Position numbers and translations under genes: made by a program. This document shows, piece after piece, positions 24,946 to 26,267 of a stretch of DNA of 26,267 nucleotides (within the stretch, counting starts at the first letter, position 1; every line of letters starts with the position of its first letter). The notes beneath the pieces are model-generated. The model worked only from the letters and a program-made list of their open reading frames with translations. It was not told the DNA's origin and ran no database searches. Source of the DNA: Eubacterium sp. (GTDB taxonomy: Bacteria > Bacillota > Clostridia > Oscillospirales > Acutalibacteraceae); NCBI GenBank assembly GCA_024696725.1, contig JAILGO010000021.1, forward strand, positions 1 to 26,267. Direction: 5' to 3'.

Positions 24946-26199
24946 TTATTCGTAAAGAGGATATTTTTCACAAATTGCACGAACGCCGTTTTCGATGTAT
25001 TCCCTCTTATTTTCAAAATCCGTAACTGCGAGATAAATGAACTCGGCGATTTTATCGAAGTCCTCTGTATTAAGTCCTCTCGTGGTGGCGGCGGGGGTAC
25101 CGATACGCACTCCGCTTGTAACGAACGGCGAAAGAGGCTCGTTAGGAACGGTATTCTTATTAAGGGTAATATGAACCTCGTCAAGTCTGTTTTCAAGCTC
25201 CTTACCCGTAACGCCCGTGCCTCTTAAGTCAAGAAGGCAGAGGTGGTTGTCCGTGCCGCCTGAAACGAGATTGAGCCCTCTCGAGGTAAGACCGTTCGCA
25301 AGCGCCTTAGCGTTTTCGATAACTCTCTTCTGATACTCCTTGAATCCGGGCTTAAGCGCCTCGCCGAAGCACACAGCCTTAGCGGCGATAATATGCATAA
25401 GCGGACCGCCCTGAGTGCCGGGGAAGATAGCCGAATTAATCTTCTTCGCAAGCGCCTCGTCGTTAGTGAGGATAAGACCGCCGCGCGGACCGCGGAGAGT
25501 CTTATGGGTTGTAGTCGTAACTATATCGGCATAGGGAACGGGAGACTTATGGAGTCCCGCGGCAACAAGTCCTGCGATATGAGCCATATCGACCATAAAC
25601 ATCGCGCCGTTTTCGTGGGCAATTTTTCCCATTATTTCAAAATCAATCTCTCTCGGATAAGCGGAAGCGCCCGCAACGACAAGCTTCGGAGAATTCTCTT
25701 TAACAAGTCTTTCAAACTCCGCATAGTCGATAAAGCCGTCGCCGTTAACTCCGTAAGGAACGAAGTTAAAATACTTACCCGAAAGGTTTACGGGCGAGCC
25801 GTGAGTAAGGTGACCGCCGTTATCGAGCGCCATACCCATTACCGTATCGCCGGGATTGAGCACTGCGAAATAAGCGGCAATATTTGCCTGAGCGCCGGAA
25901 TGAGGCTGAACGTTCGCAAACTTAGCTCCGAAAAGCTCGCAGGCGCGTTTAATGGCGATATCCTCTGCGATATCAACGTACTGGCAGCCGCCGTAATAAC
26001 GGTGGGACGGATAGCCCTCGGCGTACTTATTGGTAAGCACGGAGCCCATAGCAGCCATAACCTGAGGCGAAACGAGGTTTTCGGACGCGATAAGCTCGAT
26101 GTTCTCGCGCTGACGCTTAAGCTCGAGAGCCATAGCTTCGGCAACCTCTCTGTCGGTTTCGGCTACCTTAGAGATTGAATCGTAGTAATCGGAATACAT
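24946..26199 (-). CDS. glyA: Serine hydroxymethyltransferase
   Basis: PLP enzyme that converts serine and tetrahydrofolate to glycine and methylene-tetrahydrofolate, the main source of one-carbon units. The 417-residue product (family about 415) shows [12 protein letters not shown] (34-45), [15 protein letters not shown] (57-71), the PLP-nitrogen site [11 protein letters not shown] (201-211) and [14 protein letters not shown] (228-241) with the Schiff-base Lys233. Nothing is missing. The ATG at 26199 follows GGAGGAC. It heads a seven-gene minus-strand run, and its AT-rich upstream region is only partly in the window. The wall-polymer gene starting two bases after its stop makes its expression probably linked to envelope synthesis. 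Confidence 0.97.
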   Translation of the reverse strand: MYSDYYDSISKVAETDREVAEAMALELKRQRENIELIASENLVSPQVMAAMGSVLTNKYAEGYPSHRYYGGCQYVDIAEDIAIKRACELFGAKFANVQPHSGAQANIAAYFAVLNPGDTVMGMALDNGGHLTHGSPVNLSGKYFNFVPYGVNGDGFIDYAEFERLVKENSPKLVVAGASAYPREIDFEIMGKIAHENGAMFMVDMAHIAGLVAAGLHKSPVPYADIVTTTTHKTLRGPRGGLILTNDEALAKKINSAIFPGTQGGPLMHIIAAKAVCFGEALKPGFKEYQKRVIENAKALANGLTSRGLNLVSGGTDNHLCLLDLRGTGVTGKELENRLDEVHITLNKNTVPNEPLSPFVTSGVRIGTPAATTRGLNTEDFDKIAEFIYLAVTDFENKREYIENGVRAICEKYPLYE

Positions 26200-26220
26200 A
26201 GTTTAGTCCTCCATTGATTT

Positions 26221-26262
26221 AGTTATAATAATACTTGTATATAATATCATAATAATAGTCAA
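26221..26262 (-). promoter_or_regulatory. Probable promoter region of the glyA operon
   Basis: On the minus strand TTGACT (26262-26257) precedes an almost pure A/T stretch down to about 26221. Several TATTAT/TATAAC-like hexamers are available, but none gives a clean 16-18 base spacing, so the -10 is unassigned. The region continues beyond the window. Confidence 0.4.
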
Positions 26263-26267
26263 TATAC

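Noticed and set aside
25393..26178. 261-codon plus-strand open frame opposite glyA
   Set aside because: It is a codon-usage shadow of serine hydroxymethyltransferase, with no start signal and no domain.

Overview
The window reads as a chromosomal segment of a low-to-mid GC Gram-positive bacterium of the class Clostridia, most likely a gut Ruminococcus/Oscillospiraceae-type organism. The grounds are the ctsR-mcsA-mcsB-clpC heat-shock operon with CtsR operators, a T-box leader on pheST, an ireB gene, strong Shine-Dalgarno sites, sigma-A promoters with 17-18 base spacers, and secreted proteins ending in the lysine-rich Fn3-like module common in this group. The genus is an inference. I see no phage, transposon, CRISPR, tRNA or rRNA, and no gene-free stretch over 300 bases (the longest, 10298-10586, is the T-box leader).

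Layout. 1-729 (minus): N-terminal half of glutamate dehydrogenase, cut by the window edge. 905-2922 (plus): a two-gene operon of secreted proteins (an unknown beta-rich protein, then a CAP-domain protein), both ending in the same Fn3-like module. 2948-3307 (minus): a tiny papain/C39-like protein. 3402-7861 (minus): clpC, mcsB, mcsA and ctsR, read in the order ctsR to clpC from a promoter surrounded by three CtsR boxes. 8054-8620 (minus): ireB and a small conserved unknown. 8804-10297 (plus): a monocistronic GT-C-like polytopic membrane protein. 10305-14024 (plus): T-box leader, pheS, pheT. 14132-17470 (plus): a 1112-residue secreted Ig-like repeat protein with the same C-terminal Fn3-like module. 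17556-26199 (minus): a tightly packed seven-gene run, glyA, two CDP-glycerol glycerophosphotransferase-like genes, a PLP aminotransferase, trpS, a GH20 hexosaminidase and a membrane M28 peptidase.

How the genes work together. The clpC operon is a protein quality-control unit in which CtsR represses its own operon. In the textbook system McsB arginine phosphorylation marks substrates for ClpC, but here McsB has lost several catalytic and ATP-binding residues while ClpC keeps its probable phosphoarginine-binding glutamates. This is the most unusual point of the window. The pheST leader senses uncharged tRNA-Phe. The seven-gene run mixes one-carbon and amino-acid metabolism, tRNA charging, wall-polymer synthesis and amino-sugar/peptide breakdown, which suggests co-expression with growth and envelope renewal. 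Three secreted proteins share a basic C-terminal module that may hold them to the cell surface; that role is inferred.
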